Origin: [Leptolyngbya] sp. JSC-1 | GTDB lineage: Bacteria > Cyanobacteriota > Cyanobacteriia > Elainellales > Elainellaceae | Direction of reading: 5' to 3' | Assembly: GCA_000733415.1 (NCBI GenBank) | Contig: KL662191.1 | Location: forward strand, 6,326,174-6,335,039 | Length of the DNA stretch: 8,866 nucleotides | In this document: positions 1 to 5,870 of the stretch, one piece after another | How positions within the stretch are numbered: position 1 is the first letter of the stretch | Layout: each line of letters starts with the position of its first letter | Program-made: the position numbers and the translations under genes | The notes under the pieces: generated by a model | What the model saw: the letters and a program-made list of their open reading frames with translations, nothing else | Told to the model about the DNA's origin: nothing | The model's database searches: none

Positions 1-1565
1 TGTATGGAGCCGTTTGCGTTGGCTTCTTTGCCGCTCTATTTGGCGGTACGCCTACTCTGATTTCGGAACCAACTGGACCGATGACGGTGGTAATGACAGC
101 CATTGTCAGTTCTCTGACTGCGAGTAATCCAGAGAACGGACTGGCAATGGCCTTCACGGTCGTGATGTTGGCCGGGATTTTTCAAATCCTGTTCGGGGCG
201 TTTCGCCTGGGTAAATACATTACCCTGATGCCCTACAGCGTCATCTCCGGTTTTATGTCTGGAATTGGCGTGATTCTGATCATCCTGCAAATTGCGCCAT
301 TCCTCGGCCAAAAAGCGCCCAAGGGAGGTGTGCTAGGCACAGTTATGGCGTTGCCAGAATTGCTGTCTAACATCAATCCGGTAGCGGCGATTTTGGGTGC
401 CTTGACCTTGGCAATCATTTTCTTGATGCCATCCAAGCTGAAGCGTTACGCTCCGCCCCAACTGGTCGCATTGATTGTCGGTACGCTAGTTTCGGTCTAT
501 GCCTTCCCCAATGCTGATATTCCTCGAATTGGCGAAATTCCGATGGGTTTGCCCACGATCCAACTACCAACCTTCAGCCCTGGTCAAATGACGCTGATGC
601 TGGTGGATGGGGCCATGCTGGGGATGCTGGGCTGTATTGATACGCTGCTGACTGCTGTTATCGCTGACAGCTTGACCCGCACCGAGCATAATTCCAACAA
701 AGAGCTGATTGGCCAAGGGATTGGCAACTTAGTTTCAGGGTTGTGCGGTGGTTTACCCGGTGCCGGTGCCACGATGGGTACGGTAGTTAATATTCAAGCG
801 GGCGCAAAATCGGCGCTGTCGGGTTTAACGCGGGCCGTGATTTTGCTGCTAGTGGTCCTGTGGGCCGCTGGCCTGACCCAAAATATTCCGATGGCGGTGC
901 TGGCCGGAATTGCCCTCAAGGTAGGGATTGATATTCTGGACTGGAGCTTCCTGAAGCGGGCACATGTGGTGTCTTGGAAAGGAACGCTGATCATGTACGG
1001 TGTCCTCTTCCTGACCGTATTTGTGGACCTAATTGTGGCTGTGGGCGTGGGTGTGTTTATCGCCAACATCCTTACGATTGAGCGTTTGAGTGAAATGCAG
1101 TCCCAGACCGTCAAGGCGATCAGCGATGCCGATGATGACATTCCCTTATCTGCCGAAGACAAGCAACTACTGGATCAGGGCCGGGGCCGGGTGCTGTTGT
1201 TCTACTTAAGTGGCCCAATGATCTTCGGTGTTTCTAAGGCAATTGCTCGCACTCACAACGCGGTTAGCGATATCGACGCTTTAGTGCTCGACCTGAGCGA
1301 TGTGCCCCTACTGGGTGTCACCGTCTCGCTAGAAATTGAGAACGTGATCAAAGATGCCATTGACAAGGGCTGCCAGGTTTACATTGTCGGAGCCACGGGC
1401 AAGGTGCACCGCCGTTTAGAACGACTGGGTGTATTTCAACGGGTTCCGGCAGATCACTTGCTAAACAGCCGTACCGAAGCGTTGAGGCGGGCCGTTGCTG
1501 GCAGTAGTGAGCAGATGGTTTTGAGCCAGCCTTCCGTCCAGCATGGCGGTTTAGAGCCAGCATAA
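1..1565 (+). CDS. bicA: Low-affinity, high-flux Na+-dependent bicarbonate transporter BicA (SulP family), 5'-truncated by the window edge
   Basis: The frame is open from base 3, so the gene starts upstream; 520 residues are visible. By comparison with Synechocystis BicA as I remember it (about 564 aa), roughly 45 N-terminal residues are missing. Visible hallmarks are FFAALFGGTPTLISEPTGP just after the left edge, FMSGIGVILIILQIAPFLGQ, SLTRTEHNSNKELIGQGIGN and GAGATMGTVVNIQ. The Asp of GCID (bases 639-641) and the Thr of GAGAT (771-773) fall where the BicA structure places its Na+ site. About two thirds is the membrane transport domain; from about base 1190 a cytoplasmic STAS domain follows (LLFYLSGPMIFGVSKAIA, LDLSDVPLLGVTVSL, VYIVGATGKVHRRLERLGVF). 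Family role: import of HCO3- with Na+ across the plasma membrane for the CO2-concentrating mechanism. A Na+/H+ antiporter gene follows 76 bp later on the same strand. Promoter and regulation lie outside the window. Identity is very secure; only the true start is unknown. Confidence 0.96.
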   Translation, partial: YGAVCVGFFAALFGGTPTLISEPTGPMTVVMTAIVSSLTASNPENGLAMAFTVVMLAGIFQILFGAFRLGKYITLMPYSVISGFMSGIGVILIILQIAPFLGQKAPKGGVLGTVMALPELLSNINPVAAILGALTLAIIFLMPSKLKRYAPPQLVALIVGTLVSVYAFPNADIPRIGEIPMGLPTIQLPTFSPGQMTLMLVDGAMLGMLGCIDTLLTAVIADSLTRTEHNSNKELIGQGIGNLVSGLCGGLPGAGATMGTVVNIQAGAKSALSGLTRAVILLLVVLWAAGLTQNIPMAVLAGIALKVGIDILDWSFLKRAHVVSWKGTLIMYGVLFLTVFVDLIVAVGVGVFIANILTIERLSEMQSQTVKAISDADDDIPLSAEDKQLLDQGRGRVLLFYLSGPMIFGVSKAIARTHNAVSDIDALVLDLSDVPLLGVTVSLEIENVIKDAIDKGCQVYIVGATGKVHRRLERLGVFQRVPADHLLNSRTEALRRAVAGSSEQMVLSQPSVQHGGLEPA

Positions 1566-1580
1566 ATTTCGATTAGAGGA

Positions 1581-1610
1581 TTGGGCTAGAGGCTAACTAG
1601 CTTGGCCCAA
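1581..1610 (+). other. Imperfect inverted repeat between bicA and the antiporter gene
   Basis: TTGGGC (1581-1586) pairs perfectly with GCCCAA (1605-1610), and the inside carries two CTAG motifs (1586-1589 and 1597-1600) that can add a four-pair inner helix after an asymmetric loop. No T-tract follows, so it is not a standard intrinsic terminator. Lying in the short spacer of a likely two-gene transcript, it could act as a partial attenuator, processing site or mRNA stabiliser. That role is inference. Confidence 0.4.
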
Positions 1611-1641
1611 CTGGAGATGCAGATTTGGAGAATAAGTATCT

Positions 1642-3036
1642 ATGAATTTGATTGCACCCGTTTTTGAGGGACTGCCCTCACCGATTTTTCCGCCCCTGCT
1701 GGCCACCGCTGGCTCTGAAAATGTGCCAGTCGTGCTGGCAGGTGTGCTTCTGAGCTTGGTGGTGATTTACTTTGCTAGCAAGCTGGGAGGCGAATTGTCC
1801 CGTTCGTTAAATTTTCCACCCGTTTTAGGCGAGTTGGTCGGAGGTGTGGTGGTGGGCGCTTCTGCCTTGCACTTACTGGCTTTCCCGGAGAGCGGAGCGG
1901 TTGCTGCCGATTCGGCAATCATGACGGTTCTGCAATGGGTCGGTGGCTTAACCCCCGATGCTGTACAGACCGTGTTTGAATCCCAGAGCGAGGTAATCTC
2001 CGTTCTAGCCGAGCTGGGCGTCATAATCCTGCTGTTTGAAATTGGCCTAGAGTCAGATCTGCGGGAACTGCAAAAGGTAGGCTATCAGGCAGCTCTGGTA
2101 GCGGTGGTGGGGGTAGTGGCTCCCTTTGCTGCCGGTACGGCTGGGCTGATGCTGCTGTTTCACGTTCCGGCCATTCCGGCCATCTTTGCTGGTGCAGCCC
2201 TAACCGCTACTAGCATTGGCATCACCTCTAAGGTGTTGTCGGAGTTGGGGCGGCTGAAGTCGCGAGAGGGGCAAATTATTGTCGGCGCGGCAGTAATCGA
2301 CGATGTGCTAGGCATTATTGTTTTGGCCGTGGTTGCCAGTTTGGCGAAAACCGGCGAAGTCGATGTGCTGAATGTGGTTTATTTAATCATTAGCGCTACA
2401 GCGTTTCTGTTGGGTGCGATTTTCTTGGGCAAATTCTTCAACAATGCCTTTGTAGCCATCGTTGACAAGCTAGAAACTCGCGGCAAATTGGTAATTCCAG
2501 CCCTGATCTTTGCGTTTCTGATGGCGTTTCTGGCCAATGCCATTCACCTAGAAGCAATTCTGGGTGCCTTTGCCGCTGGCCTCGTGTTAGATGAAACCGA
2601 CCGTCGAAAGGAACTGGATCAGCAGATCATTCCGATTGCCGATATTCTGGTTCCCATTTTCTTTGTCACGGTTGGGGCTAAGGCCGATTTGGGTGTGCTC
2701 AACCCAGCGATTCCCGCCAATCGGGAAGGTTTGGTGATTGCCGCTTTTCTGATTGGGGTTGCCATTGTGGGTAAGGTTATCACCGGTTGGGCTGTGTTTG
2801 GTCAACCGCAGATCAACCGGCTTGCGATTGGAGTAGGCATGATCCCCCGAGGTGAAGTGGGCTTAGTGTTTGCTGGCATCGGTTCAGCTAGCGGCGTTCT
2901 TACCAAACCGTTAGAAGCAGCCATTATCATCATGGTGATTCTGACAACCTTCCTTGCCCCTCCCTGCCTACGATTTGCCTTCGATCGGGGTCTAGAGTCA
3001 GAGGCCGCTACCGATGCCGAGCAGGTTGTCAGCTAA
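1642..3036 (+). CDS. nhaS3: CPA2-family Na+/H+ antiporter, NhaS3-like
   Basis: This 464-aa polytopic membrane protein matches the monovalent cation:proton antiporter-2 family and is close in length to cyanobacterial NhaS3 (about 460 aa). After a short hydrophobic start come FPPVLGELVGGVVVG, ELGVIILLFEIGLESDL, TATSIGITSKVL, and AAVIDDVLGIIVL, where Asp220-Asp221 (bases 2299-2304) are the ion-binding acidic pair expected of CPA2 exchangers. HLEAILGAFAAGLVL and GVGMIPRGEVGLVFAGIG follow. There is no C-terminal RCK/TrkA domain, unlike KefB/KefC. Family role: exchange of Na+ (possibly K+) for H+; Synechocystis NhaS3 was reported in thylakoid membranes. Here the location, plasma or thylakoid membrane, cannot be told. 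A GGAG (1627-1630) lies 11 nt before the ATG. Placement 76 bp after bicA suggests co-transcription and a role in recycling the Na+ that enters with bicarbonate (inference). The gene symbol is by resemblance to NhaS3. Confidence 0.9.
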   Translation: MNLIAPVFEGLPSPIFPPLLATAGSENVPVVLAGVLLSLVVIYFASKLGGELSRSLNFPPVLGELVGGVVVGASALHLLAFPESGAVAADSAIMTVLQWVGGLTPDAVQTVFESQSEVISVLAELGVIILLFEIGLESDLRELQKVGYQAALVAVVGVVAPFAAGTAGLMLLFHVPAIPAIFAGAALTATSIGITSKVLSELGRLKSREGQIIVGAAVIDDVLGIIVLAVVASLAKTGEVDVLNVVYLIISATAFLLGAIFLGKFFNNAFVAIVDKLETRGKLVIPALIFAFLMAFLANAIHLEAILGAFAAGLVLDETDRRKELDQQIIPIADILVPIFFVTVGAKADLGVLNPAIPANREGLVIAAFLIGVAIVGKVITGWAVFGQPQINRLAIGVGMIPRGEVGLVFAGIGSASGVLTKPLEAAIIIMVILTTFLAPPCLRFAFDRGLESEAATDAEQVVS

Positions 3037-3092
3037 TTTAACGGTTCAAACCTCTACAGTTCAGATCACCAGTCACAACTAACATCTTCAGT

Positions 3093-3132
3093 GGGAGTAG
3101 AAACGTTTACCAGTCTTTCTGCTCCCCTTTTT
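3093..3132 (+). terminator. Rho-independent terminator after nhaS3
   Basis: An 11-bp stem pairs GGGAGTAGAAA (3093-3103) with TTTCTGCTCCC (3116-3126), with one U-G wobble and a 12-nt loop; one C and then five T (3128-3132) follow. It begins 57 nt after the nhaS3 stop and would close the bicA-nhaS3 transcript. Confidence 0.8.
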
Positions 3133-3208
3133 CTATGCTTGTATTTTTGGGTTTCTACAGCTTCGGAATTCACTGCATGGCTTGTTTGCTCTAATTGGCA
3201 AGCAGTTT

Positions 3209-3242
3209 TAAGTCATTCAACCAAAACAATAAGTCATTCAAC
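3209..3242 (+). repeat. Direct repeat, two copies of a 13-mer spaced 21 bp
   Basis: TAAGTCATTCAAC occurs exactly at 3209-3221 and again at 3230-3242. The start-to-start distance of 21 bp is two helical turns, which would put both copies on the same DNA face. No promoter or gene start is adjacent, so a regulator-binding role is only a possibility. Confidence 0.75.
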
Positions 3243-3267
3243 TTAATTAAAACTAAGATCAGGGTAT

Positions 3268-3295
3268 TGTCGCCGCCCTTCGAGCGGCGGCGACA
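3268..3295. repeat. GC-rich perfect inverted repeat (REP-like hairpin)
   Basis: TGTCGCCGCC (3268-3277) is the exact reverse complement of GGCGGCGACA (3286-3295), with an 8-nt loop that can close further through CT/AG. It stands out sharply from its AT-rich surroundings. Neither side is followed by a T-run, so a repetitive extragenic palindrome or transcript-end stabiliser is more likely than a terminator. Confidence 0.7.
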
Positions 3296-3348
3296 CTATC
3301 TCCTTTGGGTTTCATATTTAATTATGTTGTTCTACTTAATATAGAGCG

Positions 3349-3359
3349 AGCGACCCGCT
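3349..3359. repeat. Short AGCG-ACC-CGCT inverted repeat
   Basis: AGCG (3349-3352) and CGCT (3356-3359) flank a 3-nt loop. By itself it is a small hairpin, but the same AGCG-N3-CGCT plan recurs at 4155-4165 and 4433-4443 in this spacer region, which suggests a degenerate member of one repeat family. Confidence 0.35.
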
Positions 3360-3414
3360 TTCGGCAGACAAGATAGCTCCAGTGTAGGATCTAAAAATAA
3401 TTCGGTTGATCTAT

Positions 3415-3645
3415 TTAATCGATCGCCAGAGGTGCTTGCTTAGGAGCAGAAAACGAAGAGGTGTCAGCATTAGAAGGTTCGCATCGAATCGAGGCAGCAG
3501 TCAACAATCCGCCTGCCACTAGACCGAGCACAAATAACCAGCAGTGAGAAGAGCCGAATGAGCAGAGCAGCCGCCGATCGCCGCCATAGACATGCACGGC
3601 CCAGCCTTCATTCACATCAAGTTGGCTTCCAGTCAATTTCCGCAT
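3415..3645 (-). CDS. Small single-pass membrane protein, function unknown
   Basis: This is a 76-aa open frame on the minus strand that I do not recognise. Residues 1-33 are polar with some basic residues (GGDRRLLCSF). Residues 34-53 (SHCWLFVLGLVAGGLLTAAS) form one probable membrane helix, and a Ser/Ala/Pro-rich tail of about 23 residues follows. The case for a real gene is a good Shine-Dalgarno: the complement of CTCCT at 3652-3656 reads AGGAG, six nt before the ATG. The frame is also GC-richer than the AT-rich DNA on both sides. A palindrome GTTTATAAAC (3707-3716), about 60 nt upstream on this strand, contains a TATAAA that might be a -10, but I see no good -35. No operon partner is visible. 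It could still be a chance frame. Confidence 0.5.
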   Translation of the reverse strand: MRKLTGSQLDVNEGWAVHVYGGDRRLLCSFGSSHCWLFVLGLVAGGLLTAASIRCEPSNADTSSFSAPKQAPLAID

Positions 3646-3946
3646 GATAGTCTCCTAACAGTCTGAGATATTATTCACGATACAGTTAGAATTAGTTCTG
3701 CAATACGTTTATAAACACTACGTGGCGTCTACACCTACTTACCTATAGGTTCGCTACAGCATTTCACAACGCGCTCTATCTTCTGCTAGTAGAAACCAGC
3801 AAACAAACCTCAGTAGCGACAGCTGCAGGAGAAACACCAAAAGTATTTACTTAGAAAGCAGAACTCGATTCTTGATCGGGATCAGTCCTGTTTGCACTTT
3901 ATTAACAAACTCAGCTAAAAGCAATATTTGATTTCTTCAAATTTGT

Positions 3947-3976
3947 TTGAGCGATTATAGATTTTCTTTATATAAT
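3947..3976 (+). promoter_or_regulatory. Candidate sigma70-type promoter with no obvious gene downstream
   Basis: A perfect -10 TATAAT (3971-3976) follows TTGAGC (3947-3952, four of six to consensus) at an 18-bp spacing. Transcription would start near 3983 and read right into gene-free DNA. The DNA is AT-rich, so chance occurrence is quite possible. Confidence 0.3.
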
Positions 3977-4149
3977 TTCTTTGTATTGATTTATATCTTA
4001 CATAATCATCAATTTTCTCCCAGTTTATTCTGCCTCGATTCAGTACCGAGTTGTTTTAGCATCAGTCTGCTTTTGAAGCTTTAATCAAACCGAATCTAAT
4101 AAGTCGGTCAACCTGATTACACGGTAGATGTAGTACGGGTGTTTTACCT

Positions 4150-4170
4150 GTGCCAGCGAGACGCTGGCAC
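4150..4170. repeat. Perfect 9-bp inverted repeat, REP-like
   Basis: GTGCCAGCG (4150-4158) and CGCTGGCAC (4162-4170) are exact reverse complements around the loop AGA. The element is very GC-rich in an AT-rich spacer and has no T-tract. Short palindromes of this kind, built around AGCG-AGA-CGCT, resemble dispersed intergenic repeats of cyanobacterial genomes. Confidence 0.7.
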
Positions 4171-4414
4171 TACGGATCTTCAAATTAATAATGTTGATCT
4201 ACCTACTGCTGAAGAATTTTTAGAACTAGAACCGAACTACGGTTGAATAGAAATTCGTTTTATTTCTTTTTTGTAGATCTCTGTTATAAACTCACGAGCT
4301 TGGTATAAGCAAGTAGATGGAATTAAGATATTAGATTGAAATTGAATGGGATCTAACTTTAAATCTTAAATTTATTCTTCAATTAACTATTCAAGTAATT
4401 CATTGCAGTAGATT

Positions 4415-4446
4415 ACTAGCTCCTATTATGGGAGCGTCTCGCTAGT
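4415..4446. repeat. Second REP-like hairpin, same AGCGAGACGCT core in opposite orientation
   Basis: ACTAGC (4415-4420) pairs with GCTAGT (4441-4446), and inside TCC (4421-4423) pairs with GGA (4431-4433), leaving a bulge on the right side. The right part contains AGCGTCTCGCT (4433-4443), the exact reverse complement of the 11-base core at 4155-4165. An alternative hairpin GCTCC/GGAGC (4419-4423 with 4431-4435) is also possible. Confidence 0.55.
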
Positions 4447-4650
4447 CACAGGCAACACGAGGGTTAAGGGAAATTGGGCGGAGTGTAGGCACCTTACTGC
4501 TGGCAGACAACCCACACGAAAAATTACAGGAACTGGAGACAGGCCGTGCTGCGGTTTAGCAATGGGCAACACAGTCAATCAGGGCAACCGTCAGGTACAA
4601 TCTACAAACAGCAGGCACATGTTCGTTTACCTCTGCCGTGATTCTGTCCT

Positions 4651-4935
4651 ATGGTTGAATCATCCGACTCTAATTTGCTGAATCGTCCAGAAGCGGTCAT
4701 CTTTGTCCTGCTGGCTGCCTTATTCGTGCTCTGGGATACCTACTTGGGTTTACTAGATGACGTAGAAGCCACTGCCCTTTCTAGTCGTCAGTTGGCTCAG
4801 CGGCTGGGGACCAATCCTAAAACAATTCGGCGACGCAAAAGCCAGCCCGGCTTCAGCGAATGGACACAGCAGCTCGATCCAGATGGAATTGCCTGGGTCT
4901 ATTGCAGCGGTGGAGTCTATGCACCTCGAGCTTAG
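4651..4935 (+). CDS. Small membrane-anchored helix-turn-helix protein
   Basis: This 94-aa protein has two parts. Residues 13-35 (PEAVIFVLLAALFVLWDTYLG) form a probable membrane helix. Residues 43-64 (LSSRQLAQRLGTNPKTIRRR) read as a helix-turn-helix, and then comes GFSEWTQQLDPDGIAWVYCSG, which resembles the tail after similar HTH units in other cyanobacterial small proteins. A stop codon at 4639-4641 limits the frame, and ATG 4651 is the first ATG in it. No clear Shine-Dalgarno precedes it. A weak -10, TACAAT (4596-4601), lies upstream without a good -35. The likely role is DNA binding or a sequence-recognition relic at the membrane; I do not know its target. The next gene starts 186 bp later. 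Real gene: fairly sure. Function: inference from the motif only. Confidence 0.75.
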   Translation: MVESSDSNLLNRPEAVIFVLLAALFVLWDTYLGLLDDVEATALSSRQLAQRLGTNPKTIRRRKSQPGFSEWTQQLDPDGIAWVYCSGGVYAPRA

Positions 4936-5038
4936 GCGCTTTTTGAGGGTTTAACAGCATTCCACAATGTCCTAACCCTGGCTATTGCCTCTCTCCCTGC
5001 ACCCCTTGCCGTTTTACTCAAGCTGAAGGGTCACACCC

Positions 5039-5056
5039 CCCAAGTCCTTCCTTGGG
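5039..5056 (+). other. Hairpin in the leader of the next membrane-protein gene
   Basis: CCCAAG (5039-5044) and CTTGGG (5051-5056) form a perfect 6-bp stem with a 6-nt loop. It lies 103 nt after the HTH gene and 65 nt before ATG 5122. No T-tract follows, so it may be a leader structure rather than a terminator. Confidence 0.4.
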
Positions 5057-5121
5057 TAGTGGTGCCGTAGCTTGATTGCCGCCATAGTATAGAAGCACTC
5101 TATCTCCTTTTCTGACCCAAC

Positions 5122-5619
5122 ATGCCCAGATCTCCCGATCGCCCTGGCAATTTGGAAAGTGCTCGTAGGAATCGGCCACTCACCTATGCCATCAATCGGT
5201 TGGTGGTTGTGATTGCCTATGCAGTAATTGTCGGTTTGCTGTTGAGCGCTGTGGCTCAAGCCTTTGCTGTGGGTCTAGAAGTGGGACTGAGAAGCTTGGC
5301 GGCAGCGGCTTTGCCCCCGATCATTCTCGCCTACAGCAGCTTTTTCTCCCGTTCCGTCAAACCCCCCAGCCGAGTGCTAGAAGTCAACTTGTTCGGTATG
5401 GCCTTGCTTTGGATTCTGGTTTTGCTAATCCTGGTGGACTTTGTCTCTGGTCAATTCAGTCATACCCTTCCCCTGGGTGAATTTCTAATCTCCCTCACGC
5501 TGGGTGGCCTGTTCTACTTCGGCAAACGGCTATCGTCCAAATCGTTGCTCTCCTGCTCCTATGGCATTCTGGCCGGGTTTTTAATTCACATCCTGATCTT
5601 CGGTCTTTGGTCGTTTTAG
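5122..5619 (+). CDS. Integral membrane protein of unknown function (about five membrane helices)
   Basis: This is a 165-aa protein I do not recognise. The first about 25 residues are basic and polar (MPRSPDRPGNLESARRNRP), then hydrophobic segments lie near residues 26-50, 57-73, 87-109, 116-134 and 143-163. A loop with SFFSRSVKPPSRVLEVN (about 73-89) separates helices two and three, and GKRLSS (134-139) separates the last two. I see no catalytic motif, signal peptidase site or metal-binding cluster. A TGA at 5113-5115 limits the frame, making ATG 5122 the first ATG, but there is no clear Shine-Dalgarno. Codon choice looks like that of neighbouring genes. Its 3' end overlaps a possible minus-strand gene by 39 bp. 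It lies between the HTH membrane protein and a VTT protein, which suggests only a membrane-related context. Confidence 0.75.
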   Translation: MPRSPDRPGNLESARRNRPLTYAINRLVVVIAYAVIVGLLLSAVAQAFAVGLEVGLRSLAAAALPPIILAYSSFFSRSVKPPSRVLEVNLFGMALLWILVLLILVDFVSGQFSHTLPLGEFLISLTLGGLFYFGKRLSSKSLLSCSYGILAGFLIHILIFGLWSF

Positions 5620-5775
5620 GACTCTCCCATCACCGCCTTGCTGCCAATCTAGATTCTGGGCGATCTGCTCAGGCAGCTTCTTGGGGTTGTAGCCTATGAT
5701 ATTGAAGTTGCCTAGCGCAGCCTTGGGTTGTTCAGTTTTAGCGCTCTGAAACCTATGGTGGCTAGGTACTGTCAT
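5581..5775 (-). CDS. Possible small gene or gene remnant, unknown function
   Basis: A 64-codon frame on the minus strand fills most of the 251-bp gap between the two membrane-protein genes. The middle reads like natural protein (GNFNIIGYNPKKLPEQIAQN, then LDWQQGGDGRVLKRP) with ordinary codons. It is soluble, without a membrane segment. An AGG about ten nt before the ATG is the only ribosome-site hint. The last ten codons overlap the plus-strand gene's 3' end. I cannot name a family. It could be a short conserved protein, the C-terminal fragment of a decayed gene, or chance. Confidence 0.28.
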   Translation of the reverse strand: MTVPSHHRFQSAKTEQPKAALGNFNIIGYNPKKLPEQIAQNLDWQQGGDGRVLKRPKTEDQDVN

Positions 5776-5870
5776 GTCTTAGTGCCTATTCGAAAACCTG
5801 AGGGTTTGAAATTCAAGAACTCTGACGAGTTTTTGCATAGGTAGTTAGCGCCCAACTCGTTCCGTTCCTC

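Larger units (their letters stand above)
3133..3414. other. AT-rich spacer between two convergent 3' ends, with repeats
   Basis: I found no gene here. The segment lies downstream of both the nhaS3 terminator and the minus-strand small gene. It holds a 13-bp direct repeat and two GC-rich hairpins, listed separately. No T-tract follows either hairpin on either strand, so neither is an obvious terminator for the small gene. Confidence 0.6.
3646..4650. other. 1-kb gene-poor spacer, mostly AT-rich
   Basis: I see no protein gene with start, ribosome site and coding character here. The stretch from about 3660 to 4410 is AT-rich with T-runs and holds an orphan promoter-like site, a TGATC-GG-GATCA palindrome (3873-3884), a small hairpin AACCG/CGGTT (4230-4244) followed by T-rich DNA to about 4276, and REP-like repeats. 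From about 4447 to 4650 the base composition becomes similar to the coding regions although no gene is visible. Confidence 0.6.

Noticed and set aside
794..1162. 122-codon minus-strand open frame opposite bicA
   Set aside because: It is antisense to conserved BicA sequence and has the low-complexity Ser/Thr/Arg make-up typical of shadow frames.
3268..3295. GC-rich hairpin as an intrinsic terminator for the small minus-strand gene
   Set aside because: No T-run follows the stem in either direction.
4133..4147. NtcA-like GTA...TAC site
   Set aside because: The spacing is 9 nt instead of the required 8, and no promoter is positioned behind it.
4103..4246. Open plus-strand frame of 47 codons ending in an acidic, natural-looking tail (VDLPTAEEFLELEPNYG)
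   Set aside because: It has no ATG or well-placed alternative start, runs through the REP-like palindrome 4150-4170 and matches no family I know. A decayed gene end cannot be fully excluded.
4447..4650. Known housekeeping RNA (RNase P RNA, SRP RNA, tmRNA)
   Set aside because: The conserved cores I know for these RNAs are absent; kept only as an unassigned candidate.
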